Positions 1-5,245 of a stretch of DNA of 5,245 nucleotides are shown in pieces. The stretch is from Nitriliruptoraceae bacterium (GTDB lineage Bacteria; Actinomycetota; Nitriliruptoria; Nitriliruptorales; Nitriliruptoraceae), in NCBI GenBank assembly GCA_007117945.1, contig SKTN01000375.1:1-5245 (forward strand), read 5' to 3'. Position 1 is the stretch's first letter. The number at the start of each line of letters is the position of its first letter. The notes below the pieces were generated by a model that ran no database searches, was not told the origin of the DNA, and saw only the letters and a program-made list of their open reading frames with translations. Made by a program: the position numbers and the translations under genes.

Positions 1-1213
1 CCATGGGCCCGCGCTTGTCCCGGTCGCGGTCGCCGCCACAGCCGAGGACCACCAGCAGCCTGCCGCCCGCTGCCAGGGTCGAGCGCAGGGTGTCGAGCAC
101 GGCGCTGACGGCGTCGGGGGTGTGGGCGTAGTCGACGAACACCGCCGGTCCGGGACCGGCTGGCACCCGTTGCAGCCGGCCCGAGGGCCCCTCAGCCGCC
201 GCGACGCCGGCGGCAGCGGTGGCGGCGGGCACGCCCGCCTCGACCGCGGCGACCACCGCGAGTGCCGCGTTGACCAGGTTGAAGCCACCCGGCAGCCGCG
301 TGGAGATCTCCACCGGCTCCTCACCGAGCCCGTGGAGCCGCCCCCGGCTGCCCGTGGTGTCGGCGGCCACCGTCTCGAGGGTGATGTCCGGGGTTGGTGC
401 GCCCGGCGGGGTGGCACCGCCCGACCCGTCGGGGGCCCCGGCCAGGCCCACGGTGGTCACCGGGATGCGGCAGCGCCCCAGCAGCTCCACGGCCCAGGGG
501 CCGTCCAGGAAGGCCACACCGCGCTGCGTGAGCTCGGGGGTGAACAGCCGGGCCTTGGCGGCCAGGTAGTCCGCCATCGTCCCGTGCCAGTCGAGGTGGT
601 CCTGGGAGAGGTTGGTGTAGACGCCCACGGCGAAGCGCGTGCCGTCGACGCGGTGGAGGTCGAGACCGTGGCTGGAGACCTCCATCGCCACCGCGTCCAC
701 ACCCCGGTCGTGGCAGTGGCGCAGCAGGCGTTGGAGATCGGGGCCCTCGGGGGTGGTGCGCACCCCGGGGATGGCCTCGCCATGGATGCGGGTCTCGATC
801 GTGCCCACCAGGCCCACTCCCACGCCGTGGGCCGCGAAGGCCCCCTCGAGCAGGGTGCTGACGGTGGTCTTGCCGTTGGTGCCCGTGGTGCCGACCACGA
901 CCAGTTCCTGGCTGGGGCGACGGTGCACGATCGCGGCGGCGGGGCCCATGGCGGCGCGCACGTCCGGCACCTGGATCTGGGGGACGTCGAGGTCGAGTGC
1001 TCGCTCCACGAGCAGCGCGGCCGCACCCTGGTCCACGGCCTGGGGCGCGTGGTCGTGACCGTCGGTGCGGGCGCCCACCACGGCACAGAACAGCCAGCCC
1101 GGTCGGACCTGGCGGCTGTCATGGGTGGCGTCGGACAGGACCACCGGCGCAACGGGGGCCACGGGCCGCGCGCCCGGGAGGGCGGCGACCACCTCGGACA
1201 GGGTCGCGGTCAC
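1..1213 (-). CDS. murE: MurE, UDP-MurNAc-L-Ala-D-Glu ligase (partial, C-terminus beyond left edge)
   Basis: Cytoplasmic ATP-dependent Mur ligase that adds the third amino acid (meso-diaminopimelate or L-lysine, by family) to UDP-MurNAc-L-Ala-D-Glu in peptidoglycan precursor synthesis. I translated this frame by hand from position 1213 to the left edge and found no stop, giving 404 residues of an expected roughly 490-510. Visible motifs: N-terminal DSRQVRPGWLF (about 32-42), ATP-binding P-loop GTTGTNGKTT (108-117), TTPEGP (153-158), EVSSHGL (178-184), NLSQDHLDWHG (201-211), the lysine K220 expected to be carbamylated, the PGGFN..NA segment, VDYAHTPDAV (360-369) and GCGGDRDRDKRGPM (391-404). 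The DNPR-type motif that separates diaminopimelate from lysine enzymes should lie just outside the window, so the substrate cannot be read here. Start: GTG at 1213 is preferred because AGGA lies 5 nt upstream and the protein then begins like a normal MurE N-domain. An in-frame GTG at 1348 would add 45 residues. It is the last gene in the window and is separated from ftsI by about 131 bp. Confidence 0.95.
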   Translation of the reverse strand, partial: MTATLSEVVAALPGARPVAPVAPVVLSDATHDSRQVRPGWLFCAVVGARTDGHDHAPQAVDQGAAALLVERALDLDVPQIQVPDVRAAMGPAAAIVHRRPSQELVVVGTTGTNGKTTVSTLLEGAFAAHGVGVGLVGTIETRIHGEAIPGVRTTPEGPDLQRLLRHCHDRGVDAVAMEVSSHGLDLHRVDGTRFAVGVYTNLSQDHLDWHGTMADYLAAKARLFTPELTQRGVAFLDGPWAVELLGRCRIPVTTVGLAGAPDGSGGATPPGAPTPDITLETVAADTTGSRGRLHGLGEEPVEISTRLPGGFNLVNAALAVVAAVEAGVPAATAAAGVAAAEGPSGRLQRVPAGPGPAVFVDYAHTPDAVSAVLDTLRSTLAAGGRLLVVLGCGGDRDRDKRGPM

Positions 1214-1218
1214 GGGGT

Positions 1219-1222
1219 TCCT
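1219..1222 (-). promoter_or_regulatory. Ribosome binding site supporting the GTG start of murE
   Basis: On the minus strand AGGA (1222-1219) is followed by a 5-nt spacer and the GTG at 1213. It is a short Shine-Dalgarno match, but it favours this start over the in-frame GTG at 1348, where no purine-rich site sits at a suitable distance (the nearest GGAGG is more than 20 nt upstream). Confidence 0.5.
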
Positions 1223-1227
1223 GGCAC

Positions 1228-1254
1228 GGGACGGGACGGGTCGGGGGCAGGGGG
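1228..1254 (+). repeat. G-tract tandem repeat, candidate G-quadruplex
   Basis: The plus strand reads GGG-ac-GGG-ac-GGG-tc-GGGGG-ca-GGGGG, five G tracts separated by 2-nt spacers, with an ACGGG pentamer repeated three times at its start. This fits the usual G-quadruplex pattern with short loops. It lies on the template strand for murE, 14 nt upstream of the preferred start codon, so the transcript would carry a C-rich leader instead. In DNA this rich in G+C such runs can occur by chance. Confidence 0.5.
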
Positions 1255-1276
1255 CGGAGCTCGGAACGCCGACCAG

Positions 1277-1319
1277 CCGCGGCCGGGTCCCCCGCGGGAG
1301 CCTAACGGGGCCGCGGTGG
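1277..1319. repeat. Inverted repeat in the ftsI-murE spacer
   Basis: On the minus strand CCGCGGCC (1316-1309) is matched perfectly by GGCCGCGG (1284-1277) across a 24-nt loop. Allowing one bulged base extends it by CCA/TGG to an 11-bp stem. No T tract follows, so it is not a typical intrinsic terminator. It could be an RNA hairpin between ftsI and murE or a chance product of high G+C. Confidence 0.35.
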
Positions 1320-1344
1320 GCACCCGTGGAGGCGACCCGATGGG

Positions 1345-3270
1345 TCACGGTGGATCGTCGGCACCACCGGCCTCCGCGCCGTCCACCTGTCCCGTCTCCA
1401 CCGCCTCCGCGGCGGCGTCGGCCTCGGCGACGGCCTCCTCAGCGAGCAGCTCCGCGTGTTCGGCGGCGAGCCGTACGGCCGTGGACAGGTCCGTCCCGGA
1501 TCCCTCCGGTGGGACGCGCAGGGCCAGCAGGGCCGCCTCCATCACCTCGGCGAACACCGGGGCGGCGACCAGCCCACCGTAGAAGGGGTAGGGCTCGTCG
1601 ATCATCACCGCGACCACCACCCGGGGGTCGTGGGCCGGTGCCATGCCGACGAAGGTCGCGACGTACTGGTCGCTGTAGCCCCGGCCGTCCTCGAGCGGCT
1701 TGCGCGCCGTGCCGGTCTTGCCGGCGACCTGGAAGCCCTCCACCCGGGCGAGACCGCCGGTGCCGAACTCACCGGACACGGCATCCTCGAGCATGTCCCG
1801 CACGGTCGCGGCGGTCTCCGAGGACACCACGCGGTGGGATCGGGGAGCGGGCACGGGCGAGAGGCGACCGTCCTCCCCGACGGTGCCGCGGACCAGCCGC
1901 GGCGACACGGCCACGCCGTCGTTGGCCAGGGTCCCGTAGCTGTTGGCGAGCTGCACCAGCGACACCGCCACCCCGTGGCCGATGGCGATGGTGGGCAGGG
2001 AGGTCCCCCACCACTCGGTGTGGGGCATCAGCAACCCGCCGGACTCCCCGGGGAAGCCGAGGTCCGTGGGCTGGCCGTAGCCGAACTCCCGCAGGTAGCT
2101 CTCGAGGCGCTCCTCGCCCAGCTCCTGGGCGATCTGGATCGTGCCCACGTTGCTGGAGCGCTCCATGATCTGGTGCAGCGACCACGTCTCCGTCTCATGC
2201 CGGGAGACGTCGCTGAAGGTCGATCCCCCGATGCGGATCGTGTCCTCCACCTCCATCGTGGTGGTCGGTTCGACCACGCCCTCCTCGAGGGCGGCGGCGA
2301 CGGTCAGCGCCTTCTGGGTCGAGCCGGGTTCGAACACGTCGGTGACCGCCCGGTTGCGTCGATCGGCCGGATCCTCGTCGCCGCGGTGGTTGGGATCGAA
2401 ACCGGGGGCGCTGGCCATGGCCAGCACGTCCCCGGTGCCCACCTCGGTGACCACGATGCTGGCCCCTCGGGCCTCGTAGCGCTCCAGGGCGTCGTCGGCG
2501 GCCAGCTCTGCCACGTGCTGGATGTCACGGTCGAGGGTGAGGACCACGTCGGTACCCACCACCGGTGGCTCGAGCTCGCGGATGCCCGAGGCGATGTCCA
2601 ACCCACCGGGGGCCCGCTCGAGCAGCAGCGTGCCGGGCTCCCCCGCCAGGACGTGGTCGTAGCGCGCCTCGAGCCCCTGCAGCCCCTGGGCGTCGATGTC
2701 GGTGAAGCCCACCACCTGACCCGCGAGGGTGCCGGCCGGGTAGACCCGCTCGGGCTCGGTCAGCACACCGATGCCCGGCAGCTCGAGGGCCGCGATCTCC
2801 TCACCGAGCTCGTGGTCGACCTGGCGGGCGAGGTAGACGAAGTGGCGGTCCTGCTCCAGGCGCTCGCGCAGCGCCGCCGGGTCCGCGTCGAGCAGGGGCG
2901 CCAGCCGGTCGGCGACCACGGCGGCCTCACCGGCCGGGGGGACCTCGCGCCCCTCGGGGGTGCGGGTACCGCGGTAGGCGCGCGGGTCGGCGTAGATCGT
3001 GGCAGCCTGGATCGAGGTGGCGAGCACGTCGCCGTCACGGTCGTAGATCCGCCCCCGGCTCGCGGGCAGCTCCAGGGTCCGGGCACGCTGCCGCTCCCCC
3101 ACGGCGGCGAGATCCGCGGCGTCCACGACCTGGATCTGGACCAGCTTCACCGTGGACGCGACCACCAGCACCGCGAAGATCGCCAGGGTCCAGCGGATGC
3201 GGCGGATCGCCAGCTCATCACCGCTGCGCAGGGTGCTGCCGGTACCCGCTCTCGGTCGCGTCCGTGGCAT
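1345..3270 (-). CDS. ftsI: FtsI/PbpB, septal class B penicillin-binding protein (transpeptidase)
   Basis: Membrane-anchored D,D-transpeptidase that cross-links septal peptidoglycan, acting with the FtsW glycosyltransferase and the FtsQLB-type divisome subcomplex. The protein is 641 residues. It has a short basic cytoplasmic N-terminus, one transmembrane helix at about 27-47, the class B dimerisation motif RGRIYDRDG (72-80), the GQVVGFTDIDAQGLQGLE segment (about 184-201), and a transpeptidase domain with the three catalytic motifs: STQK (Ser317, Lys320), SSN (372-374) and KTG (518-520). No PASTA domains follow. The C-terminus ends in an Ala/Glu-rich acidic tail (about 597-641). Start: ATG at 3270, one base after the ftsL stop (TGA-G-ATG), with GGAG 7 nt upstream. 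The frame stays open further upstream to 3534, but that stretch lies over ftsL and translates to Trp/Arg/Pro-rich nonsense. Its place after ftsL and before murE is the usual dcw order. Confidence 0.97.
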   Translation of the reverse strand: MPRTRPRAGTGSTLRSGDELAIRRIRWTLAIFAVLVVASTVKLVQIQVVDAADLAAVGERQRARTLELPASRGRIYDRDGDVLATSIQAATIYADPRAYRGTRTPEGREVPPAGEAAVVADRLAPLLDADPAALRERLEQDRHFVYLARQVDHELGEEIAALELPGIGVLTEPERVYPAGTLAGQVVGFTDIDAQGLQGLEARYDHVLAGEPGTLLLERAPGGLDIASGIRELEPPVVGTDVVLTLDRDIQHVAELAADDALERYEARGASIVVTEVGTGDVLAMASAPGFDPNHRGDEDPADRRNRAVTDVFEPGSTQKALTVAAALEEGVVEPTTTMEVEDTIRIGGSTFSDVSRHETETWSLHQIMERSSNVGTIQIAQELGEERLESYLREFGYGQPTDLGFPGESGGLLMPHTEWWGTSLPTIAIGHGVAVSLVQLANSYGTLANDGVAVSPRLVRGTVGEDGRLSPVPAPRSHRVVSSETAATVRDMLEDAVSGEFGTGGLARVEGFQVAGKTGTARKPLEDGRGYSDQYVATFVGMAPAHDPRVVVAVMIDEPYPFYGGLVAAPVFAEVMEAALLALRVPPEGSGTDLSTAVRLAAEHAELLAEEAVAEADAAAEAVETGQVDGAEAGGADDPP

Positions 3271-3271
3271 C

Positions 3272-3715
3272 TCAGCGCTCCAGGGAGAGCAGGGGTTTGA
3301 GCGGGTCCGTGGTGGCGTCGGGTGTGCGGCTGCTGGGCACCGCACCGTCGCTCGGCAGGTTGCGTTCCAGGGTGAGGTGACGCACGGGCCCGGGCGCCAC
3401 CATCCCGAGCTCCATGGCCGCCGCCCGCACGCGGGCCGGGTCCTCCAGAGCGGCCACCTCCGCGACCAACCGGGCGTAGTCGCGTTCGGCGACGGCGACG
3501 TGGGCCTCGAGGGTGCGTGCCTCCACCGAGGCACCGGCCGCCAGGGCGTTGAGGCTCACGGCCCCGAACACCGCCGCAGCGAGCACCAGCACCATCACCA
3601 CGGCGTAGGCCAGGGTGTGGCGGACCACGGGCTCCTCCACCACCCGCAGCTGCGGGCTCTGGGAGGGCTCGGCCGTGGGACGGCTGCGGCGCAGGGGGGC
3701 GGTGATGGCGCTCAT
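3272..3715 (-). CDS. ftsL: FtsL-type septum formation protein
   Basis: Small bitopic divisome protein that would act in the membrane with FtsB/FtsQ-type partners to recruit and activate FtsW-FtsI. The protein is 147 residues. It has a cytoplasmic N-terminus of about 33 residues rich in Pro and Arg, one hydrophobic helix at about 34-57, then a periplasmic heptad-like segment (about 62-90) leading into LEDPARVRAAAMELGMVAPG (90-109), the pattern typical of FtsL/DivIC-family proteins. The last 35 or so residues look disordered. Sequence conservation in this family is low, so the call rests on size, topology, the ELGMV.PG motif and position between rsmH and ftsI. Start: ATG at 3715 overlaps the rsmH stop as ATGA, with a strong GAGGAG (3726-3721) 5 nt upstream. 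Its stop lies one base before the ftsI ATG. Confidence 0.88.
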   Translation of the reverse strand: MSAITAPLRRSRPTAEPSQSPQLRVVEEPVVRHTLAYAVVMVLVLAAAVFGAVSLNALAAGASVEARTLEAHVAVAERDYARLVAEVAALEDPARVRAAAMELGMVAPGPVRHLTLERNLPSDGAVPSSRTPDATTDPLKPLLSLER

Positions 3716-4677
3716 GTGCGCTCCTCAGGCAGGCGGCGGACCGCGCGGAGGCGGGCCGCGGAGGCGCGGGGGTTGCGGGCGAGTTCCTCGGCGTCGGGGC
3801 GGTCCGGGCGGCGCACCAGGTGCTCCACCCGGGCGCGCTGGCCGCAGCCGCACACCGGCATCGTCGGCGGGCAGATACACCCGGTGGCTGCCGCGGCGAA
3901 GGCCCGCTTGACGGGGCGGTCCTCGAGGCTGTGGTAGGCGATGACCACGGCCACACCGCCGGGCGCGAGGTGGTCGATCACGGCGGGGAGCACGCCCGCG
4001 AGGGCATCGAGCTCCGCGTTCACGGCGATGCGCAGCGCCTGGAAGGTGCGGGTGGCCGGGTGGCCCCCGCGACGGCGGGCGGCGGCCGGGACGGCGTCAC
4101 GGACCACCTCGGCGAGCTGCACCGTGGAGGTCAGGGGACGCGCCGCCACGATCGCGCGGGCGATGCGCCCGGCGTGCGGCTCGTCGGCGAAGCGGCGCAG
4201 CAGCCGGGCCAGCTCCACCTCGTCGAGGTCGTTGACGAGGTCGCCCGCGGTGGTGGGCAGATCGGGGTCCATCCGCATGTCGAGGGGGCCCTCGGCGCGG
4301 TAGCTGAAGCCGCGTTCCGCACGGTCGACGTGCATCGAGGAGATGCCGAGGTCGAGCAGTACACCGCTGACCCGGTCATGGCCGTGCGCGGCGAGGACCT
4401 CGGGCAGCGCGTCGAACCGGGCACGGACCAGGGTGAGCTCCACACGGGGATCCGCCGCGTACGGCGCGAGCCGCTCCCCCGCCAGCGCCAGGGCGTCGGG
4501 GTCCCGGTCCACGCCGAGCAGCGCCGCCCGGCCATGGCGCTCGAGTCGTGCCCCGAGGAGCGCGAGGGCGTGGCCACCGGCACCCAGCGTCGCGTCGACG
4601 ACCAGGCCCTCGGGCGCGTCGGTCAGGAGTTCGACGGTGCGCTCGAGCAGGACGGGGAGGTGGGGGGCCGCGGTCAT
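3712..4677 (-). CDS. rsmH: RsmH (MraW), 16S rRNA m4C1402 N4-methyltransferase
   Basis: S-adenosylmethionine-dependent enzyme that methylates N4 of C1402 in the decoding centre of 16S rRNA; a cytoplasmic protein commonly encoded in dcw clusters. From the ATG at 4677 it is 321 residues, normal for the family. Motifs: HLPVLL near the N-terminus (6-11), SAM-binding DATLGAGGH (28-36), GVDRDP (55-60), LLDLGISS (107-114), RGFSYR...GPLDMRMD (122-137), HPATRTFQALRIAVNAEL (206-223), AYHSLEDRPVK (247-257). Near the end is a four-cysteine cluster, CICPP...CGC (Cys267, 269, 276, 278), seen in many bacterial RsmH proteins but, as I recall, lost in well-known actinobacteria. The ATG shares one base with the mraZ stop (TGATG), and a GTG at 4680 directly before it is an equally possible start. 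I see no clear Shine-Dalgarno site, so reinitiation after mraZ is likely. The gene overlaps ftsL by four bases. Confidence 0.97.
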   Translation of the reverse strand: MTAAPHLPVLLERTVELLTDAPEGLVVDATLGAGGHALALLGARLERHGRAALLGVDRDPDALALAGERLAPYAADPRVELTLVRARFDALPEVLAAHGHDRVSGVLLDLGISSMHVDRAERGFSYRAEGPLDMRMDPDLPTTAGDLVNDLDEVELARLLRRFADEPHAGRIARAIVAARPLTSTVQLAEVVRDAVPAAARRRGGHPATRTFQALRIAVNAELDALAGVLPAVIDHLAPGGVAVVIAYHSLEDRPVKRAFAAAATGCICPPTMPVCGCGQRARVEHLVRRPDRPDAEELARNPRASAARLRAVRRLPEERT

Positions 4678-5111
4678 CACGGGGCACCCGGCGTGGGGAA
4701 GCCACCGTCGAGGTTGGCGAAGGCCTCCTCGGCGTCGGTGAGGTAGCGCTCCCAGGCCTCGCGGGCCCAGATCTCCACCTTCTCGTCGGCGCCGTTGATG
4801 GTGACGTCACGCTCGAGGTCGGCGTACTCGCGCAGCCGGGAGGGGATCGTGACCCGGCCCTGGGCGTCGGGCTTCTCCTCGTGCGCCCCGGCCAACAGGA
4901 CCCTGAGGTAGCGCCGGGCGTCCCGGTCCTCCCGGGGGACGCTGCGCAGCTGCTCGACACGGCGCTCGAAGGCGGTCAGGGGGTAGACATCGATGCACCG
5001 GTCCTGGGAGGGAACGAAGACCAGACCGCTGGCGAGGCGTTCGCGGAACCGGGACGGGAGGATCACCCGGCCCTTCACATCCAGCGTGTGCTGGTGCTCT
5101 CCGAGGAACAC
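4677..5111 (-). CDS. mraZ: MraZ, dcw cluster transcriptional regulator
   Basis: DNA-binding regulator of the SpoVT/AbrB-like fold that forms ring-shaped oligomers and binds short repeats in front of its own operon. The protein is 144 residues, normal for the family, with two tandem copies of the signature: DVKGRVILPSRFR at 11-23 and DAQGRVTIPSRLR at 82-94. Start: GTG at 5111 gives the canonical N-terminus MFLGEHQHTLD, with GGAAGGGA (5128-5121) 9 nt upstream. An in-frame start at 5213 would add 34 residues unlike the family and would place coding sequence across the likely promoter, so I reject it. It is the first gene of the cluster. The stop overlaps the rsmH start by one base. The TGG boxes at 5173-5212 are its probable target, implying autoregulation. 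Confidence 0.96.
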   Translation of the reverse strand: MFLGEHQHTLDVKGRVILPSRFRERLASGLVFVPSQDRCIDVYPLTAFERRVEQLRSVPREDRDARRYLRVLLAGAHEEKPDAQGRVTIPSRLREYADLERDVTINGADEKVEIWAREAWERYLTDAEEAFANLDGGFPTPGAP

Positions 5112-5120
5112 CGCGCCCCG

Positions 5121-5128
5121 TCCCTTCC
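5121..5128 (-). promoter_or_regulatory. Ribosome binding site of mraZ
   Basis: The purine-rich GGAAGGGA on the minus strand ends 9 nt before the GTG at 5111. Together with the canonical MraZ N-terminus it sets the start there and not at 5213. Confidence 0.6.
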
Positions 5129-5172
5129 GCGGGCCCGTCGACCCGTCCGCCACCGACCGCCCCGTGTAGGGA

Positions 5173-5212
5173 AGGTCCTCCACTTCGCGCCACTCTACGC
5201 CCCCCGGCTCCA
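5173..5212 (-). promoter_or_regulatory. Candidate MraZ operator: 10-bp-period TGG boxes
   Basis: Read on the minus strand, four consecutive 10-nt units begin tggag (5212), gggcg (5202), tggcg (5192) and tggag (5182). Three start with TGG and the second is degenerate. MraZ proteins are known to bind direct repeats of a TGGGN-like box at about 10-bp spacing upstream of mraZ. The array covers the promoter spacer, the -10 and the likely start of transcription, a position suited to repression. The boxes lack the third G of the consensus, so the assignment is an inference from spacing and position. Confidence 0.5.
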
Positions 5213-5221
5213 CACCGTCAA
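5192..5221 (-). promoter_or_regulatory. Candidate promoter of the mraZ operon
   Basis: The minus strand carries TTGACG (5221-5216), five of six bases of the housekeeping -35 consensus, then an 18-nt spacer and TAGAGT (5197-5192), four of six of the -10 and fitting TAnnnT. Transcription would begin near 5185, leaving a leader of about 75 nt before mraZ. It is the only good -35/-10 pair I found upstream of the cluster. Confidence 0.6.
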
Positions 5222-5245
5222 CGACGCGGCACCTGCAGGAGGGCG

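Larger units (their letters stand above)
1214..1344 (-). other. ftsI-murE spacer (or murE 5' extension)
   Basis: This is the only sizeable gap between genes here; all other junctions overlap or are one base apart. It contains a run of G tracts on the plus strand (1228-1254) and an inverted repeat (1277-1319). It also contains a weak TAGGCT hexamer (1304-1299, minus strand) that fits the loose actinobacterial -10 pattern TAnnnT but has no recognisable -35 partner. The frame of murE stays open through the whole spacer back to a GTG at 1348 that overlaps the ftsI stop as GTGA. The predicted 45 extra residues are rich in Arg and Pro and resemble no part of MurE that I know. I therefore treat it as noncoding leader, with the longer reading frame as the alternative. 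Confidence 0.55.

Noticed and set aside
457..1152. Minus-strand open frame of 231 codons inside murE
   Set aside because: It is in a different frame from MurE, whose P-loop and ligase motifs read without interruption through the same bases.
1277..1319. Intrinsic terminator between ftsI and murE
   Set aside because: The stem has a 24-nt loop and no downstream T tract, and murE follows in the same direction as in known dcw operons.
122..1582. Long plus-strand open frame of 486 codons opposite murE and the end of ftsI
   Set aside because: Antisense to well-supported murE and ftsI. Stops are rare in every frame at this G+C, and the translation is Gly/His/Arg rich with no domain.
1456..3300. Plus-strand open frame of 614 codons opposite ftsI
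   Set aside because: It covers almost all of ftsI in antisense. The product has no recognisable motif, and its His/Gly/Asp richness is the mirror of GC-ending codons on the other strand.
3271..3534. N-terminal extension of ftsI by 88 residues
   Set aside because: It overlaps ftsL in another frame and translates to Trp/Arg/Pro-rich sequence. The ATG at 3270 has a Shine-Dalgarno site and the expected N-terminus.
3820..4746. Plus-strand open frame of 308 codons opposite rsmH
   Set aside because: Antisense shadow of rsmH, whose motifs are intact from end to end.
5112..5213. N-terminal extension of mraZ by 34 residues from 5213
   Set aside because: It would run through the probable promoter and operator and adds residues foreign to MraZ. 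The GTG at 5111 gives the canonical start with a ribosome binding site.

Overview
The window is a piece of a bacterial division and cell wall (dcw) cluster. All five genes lie on the minus strand, so transcription runs from the right end to the left. In transcription order they are mraZ, rsmH (mraW), an ftsL-type gene, ftsI (class B penicillin-binding protein) and the first 404 codons of murE, which runs off the left edge. The DNA is very G+C rich and codons mostly end in G or C. The gene order, the high G+C and the type of FtsL/FtsI point to an Actinomycetota-like organism. RsmH keeps a CxCPP...CxC cysteine cluster that, as I recall, is missing from Mycobacterium and Streptomyces, so a deep-branching lineage (for example Nitriliruptoria or Acidimicrobiia) is possible. 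That placement is an inference and was not tested.

Layout from right to left: 5222-5245 holds nothing I can assign. At 5173-5221 there is a good promoter candidate (TTGACG, 18 nt, TAGAGT) overlapped by a 10-bp-period series of TGG boxes like those bound by MraZ, which suggests autoregulation of the cluster. The mraZ gene follows from a GTG start at 5111. The junctions are then very tight: mraZ/rsmH share one base (TGATG), rsmH/ftsL overlap as ATGA, and ftsL/ftsI are one base apart. This indicates one operon with translational coupling. The only real gap is about 131 bp between ftsI and the preferred murE start. It holds a G-run repeat and an inverted repeat. An in-frame upstream GTG overlapping the ftsI stop could instead extend murE across the gap.

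Together the genes connect transcriptional control (MraZ), 16S rRNA methylation (RsmH), the septal synthase and its divisome partner (FtsI, FtsL) and a cytoplasmic step of peptidoglycan precursor synthesis (MurE). The content is conserved core machinery. I found no accessory system, mobile element, CRISPR array or RNA gene. The points worth a second look concern regulation and start sites, not new genes.
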